Part shown: in pieces, positions 5,157 to 6,469 of the stretch
How the letters are laid out: every line of letters begins with the position of its first letter
How positions within the stretch are numbered: position 1 is the first letter of the stretch
Source: Bradyrhizobium sp.
GTDB taxonomy: Bacteria; Pseudomonadota; Alphaproteobacteria; Rhizobiales; Xanthobacteraceae
Assembly: GCA_019243075.1 (NCBI GenBank)
Contig: JAFAUV010000212.1
Coordinates: 1-6,469, forward strand
Direction: 5' to 3'
Length of the DNA: 6,469 nucleotides
Notes under the pieces: generated by a model
What the model was told of the DNA's origin: nothing
The model's database searches: none
The model's input: the letters and a program-made list of their open reading frames with translations, nothing else
Position numbers and translations under genes: made by a program

Positions 5157-6008
5157 CTATTTACAGGGCTTGGCGTCCTTGTCCTTGACGTCGAACTTGT
5201 CGAGCGCGCCGGCGATGACGAAATCGTTGTAGTCGAGCACCAGCTTGCGCGAGACGCCGTTCTCGTAGAGCTCGAACGACATCGAATAGACCGGCGTCTG
5301 CTCGCCGTCCTTCTTCTGGGTGTCGCGGTCGTAATAGCTCACCGTCACCGGCCAGCGGGGCAGCGATTTCATCTGCTCGTTGCTGGTGGAGGGATCGGGA
5401 GATTGAACGTCCCTGGTGGCCGGGATCGGCTGGCCGATCACCGAGAGCGTGTTGTAGACCTTCTGGCCGTTGTCGGAGCCGTCATAGACGGAGAGCTCCA
5501 GCACCGACTTGCCTTCCCTGGCGGCGGCGATAATGCGCTGGATCTGTTCGGTCGGAAACACGGTCGAGCCGTCAAGCGTAAAGGTCTTGGCTTCCGGCTG
5601 CTTCAGCTTGACGGTGATGTGGTCGCCGGAGCGCTCGGCGATGCCGTCGACCGGGCTGGAATCGGAATCATTGGTGCGCGCATCGATCTTGAAGCGGTAG
5701 CTCTTGCCCTCGCCGTCCTCCCACGAGCTCGATTGCAGATCGCTCAGCAGCACCTTGCCTTCGCCGACGTCGAGCTCGGACACCTGTCGGAATTCGGACG
5801 TATAGCCGTCGCAGGCGCTGCCGGAGAAATTGTAGAGGATGCGTCCGCGCGCGCTGTTGACGGGATTGGAGCCGCGCGACTTCACGAGGCTCAATTCGTA
5901 CAGCGCCTGATGCGGCAGGAACGGTGCACCGGCGGAAGCTTTCGCCGGTCCGCAGACGACGGCGACGATGGCAAGCGACGCAAGCAGGGCCGGGCGCGAT
6001 CGATCCAT
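5157..6008 (-). CDS. eipB: EipB-family periplasmic cell-envelope integrity protein (DUF1849)
   Basis: This 283-residue exported protein belongs to the family of Brucella EipB, a periplasmic spiral-shaped beta protein needed for envelope integrity. A signal peptide spans about 1-26: basic start MDRSR, hydrophobic core LLASLAIVAVV, and an A-S-A cleavage motif before GAPF. The mature part shows the family features HQALYELSLVKSRG (33-46), ARGRILYNFSGSACDGY (53-69), a SSWEDGEGKSYRF block, FPTEQ and VYDGSDNGQKVYNTL. Two cysteines, C66 and C282 (next to last), sit where EipB has its conserved disulfide. C19 lies in the signal core but not in a good lipobox. The ATG is chosen for GGAAGG (6015-6020) six bases upstream and a clean signal peptide; an in-frame ATG at 6257 would hide the signal and overlap ridA. 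The gene is divergent from the RidA gene and convergent with dinB. Confidence 0.88.
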   Translation of the reverse strand: MDRSRPALLASLAIVAVVCGPAKASAGAPFLPHQALYELSLVKSRGSNPVNSARGRILYNFSGSACDGYTSEFRQVSELDVGEGKVLLSDLQSSSWEDGEGKSYRFKIDARTNDSDSSPVDGIAERSGDHITVKLKQPEAKTFTLDGSTVFPTEQIQRIIAAAREGKSVLELSVYDGSDNGQKVYNTLSVIGQPIPATRDVQSPDPSTSNEQMKSLPRWPVTVSYYDRDTQKKDGEQTPVYSMSFELYENGVSRKLVLDYNDFVIAGALDKFDVKDKDAKPCK

Positions 6009-6039
6009 GACATACCTTCCGGGGTGACGAAGATTCGGC

Positions 6040-6068
6040 AGATTAATGACCGCGCCATTGCGTCGCAA
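6040..6068 (-). promoter_or_regulatory. Weak candidate promoter for eipB
   Basis: Read on the minus strand, TTGCGA (6068-6063) is followed after exactly 17 bases by TAATCT (6045-6040), about 32 bases upstream of the eipB ATG. The matches to a housekeeping promoter are 4 of 6 and 3 of 6. Position and spacing are good but the hexamers are poor, so this is tentative. A GATTC (GANTC) site lies at 6032-6036. Confidence 0.25.
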
Positions 6069-6223
6069 CTGGGGCCGCTTCACAGAAACGTGCGAATTTT
6101 CGCGGGCATAGAGGCGCGTTCCAGGAGCGCCTCCGCTCGGCTTGCAAGTGCTGCGGCGATGCGCGAAAGAAGCCTCCTTGAACAAATATTCATCAGGACC
6201 AAGCAACACAGCGCGGGGGGAAC

Positions 6224-6469
6224 ATGGCAGGCGTGATCGAACAGAAACTGGCATCATTGGGCATCAGCCTGCACGAAGCCCCGACCCCGGTGGCGAATTA
6301 TGTCGGCTCTGTCCGCACCGGCAATCTGCTGTTCGTTTCCGGGCAGGTCTGTTTCGACCCGCAAGGCAAGCTGATCGCCAAGGGCAAGCTGGGCGCCGGG
6401 GTCAGCATCGAGCAGGGCCAGGCGGCCGCGCGCGGCTGCGCCATCAATCTCATCGCCCAGGTCAAGGCA
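6224..6469 (+). CDS. RidA (YjgF/YER057c/UK114) family protein, N-terminal part (3' partial)
   Basis: Eighty-two codons are present and the frame is still open at the window end. The sequence MAGVIEQKLASLGISLHEAP, then VGSVRTGNLLFVSGQ (about 26-40) and EQGQAAARGCAINLIAQVKA (about 63-82), fits the RidA-like subgroup with the VSGQ strand and the QGQAAARxCAxN helix. Classical RidA hydrolyses reactive enamines or imines such as 2-aminoacrylate, but the key arginine lies in the missing C-terminal half and many subfamilies have other or unknown activities, so no substrate is claimed. A G-rich stretch, GGGGGG at 6215-6220, three bases before the ATG, serves as a slightly close ribosome binding site. 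It is divergent from eipB across 215 bases. Confidence 0.88.
   Translation, partial: MAGVIEQKLASLGISLHEAPTPVANYVGSVRTGNLLFVSGQVCFDPQGKLIAKGKLGAGVSIEQGQAAARGCAINLIAQVKA

Noticed and set aside
4989..6236. Plus-strand open frame (415 codons) antisense to eipB
   Set aside because: It is a shadow of eipB; it crosses the palindromic intergenic region and shows no motif or ribosome site.
1..6469. CRISPR arrays, tRNA or rRNA genes, transposases, phage or toxin-antitoxin genes
   Set aside because: None were seen on either strand: no spaced direct repeats, no tRNA-like cloverleaf with the conserved TTCRA loop, and no frames resembling such proteins.

Overview
The window looks like chromosome of an alphaproteobacterium of the Bradyrhizobium/Rhodopseudomonas group (Nitrobacteraceae). 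This rests on high G+C, a divK-pleD pair divergent from a DUF3572-dinB pair, an EipB (DUF1849) envelope protein, and intergenic repeats that resemble families I recall from Bradyrhizobium genomes. Family names come from recognising motifs; no database search was made.

Layout, left to right. (1) 1-757: the last 37 codons of an aldehyde dehydrogenase, then a DUF2478 protein on the same strand. (2) 758-1417: about 660 bases with no credible gene, mostly a structured Bradyrhizobium-type interspersed repeat (about 911-1345) followed directly by a short REP-like unit. (3) 3169-1418, minus strand: divK and pleD, two cell-cycle response regulators 12 bases apart, with the pleD ribosome binding site abutting the divK stop. 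(4) 3170-3397: a divergent control region with two GANTC (CcrM-type) sites and a likely -10 box. (5) 3398-4992, plus strand: a TTG-started DUF3572 protein overlapping by 4 bases (GTGA) a DinB-type polymerase with an extra N-terminal four-cysteine module. (6) 4980-5156: a convergent gap holding a hairpin across the dinB stop, a second repeat-like hairpin and a large branched palindrome. (7) 6008-5157, minus strand: a secreted EipB-family protein. (8) 6224-6469, plus strand: the N-terminal 82 codons of a RidA-family protein that runs off the window.

How the genes work together: DivK and PleD belong to the alphaproteobacterial phosphorelay that links cell-cycle progression and polar development to c-di-GMP. 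PleD here has an intact phosphorylation site in its first receiver, a degenerate second receiver, an intact GGEEF site and an RxxD inhibitory site, so it should be an active, feedback-regulated diguanylate cyclase. DUF3572 and DinB are probably translationally coupled. EipB works in the periplasm and has no evident pathway link to its neighbours. The genes themselves are mostly ordinary core genes. The less explained material is the repeat-filled intergenic DNA, the DinB zinc-ribbon-like extension, and the DUF2478 and DUF3572 proteins of unknown function. I did not find a convincing new multi-gene system.
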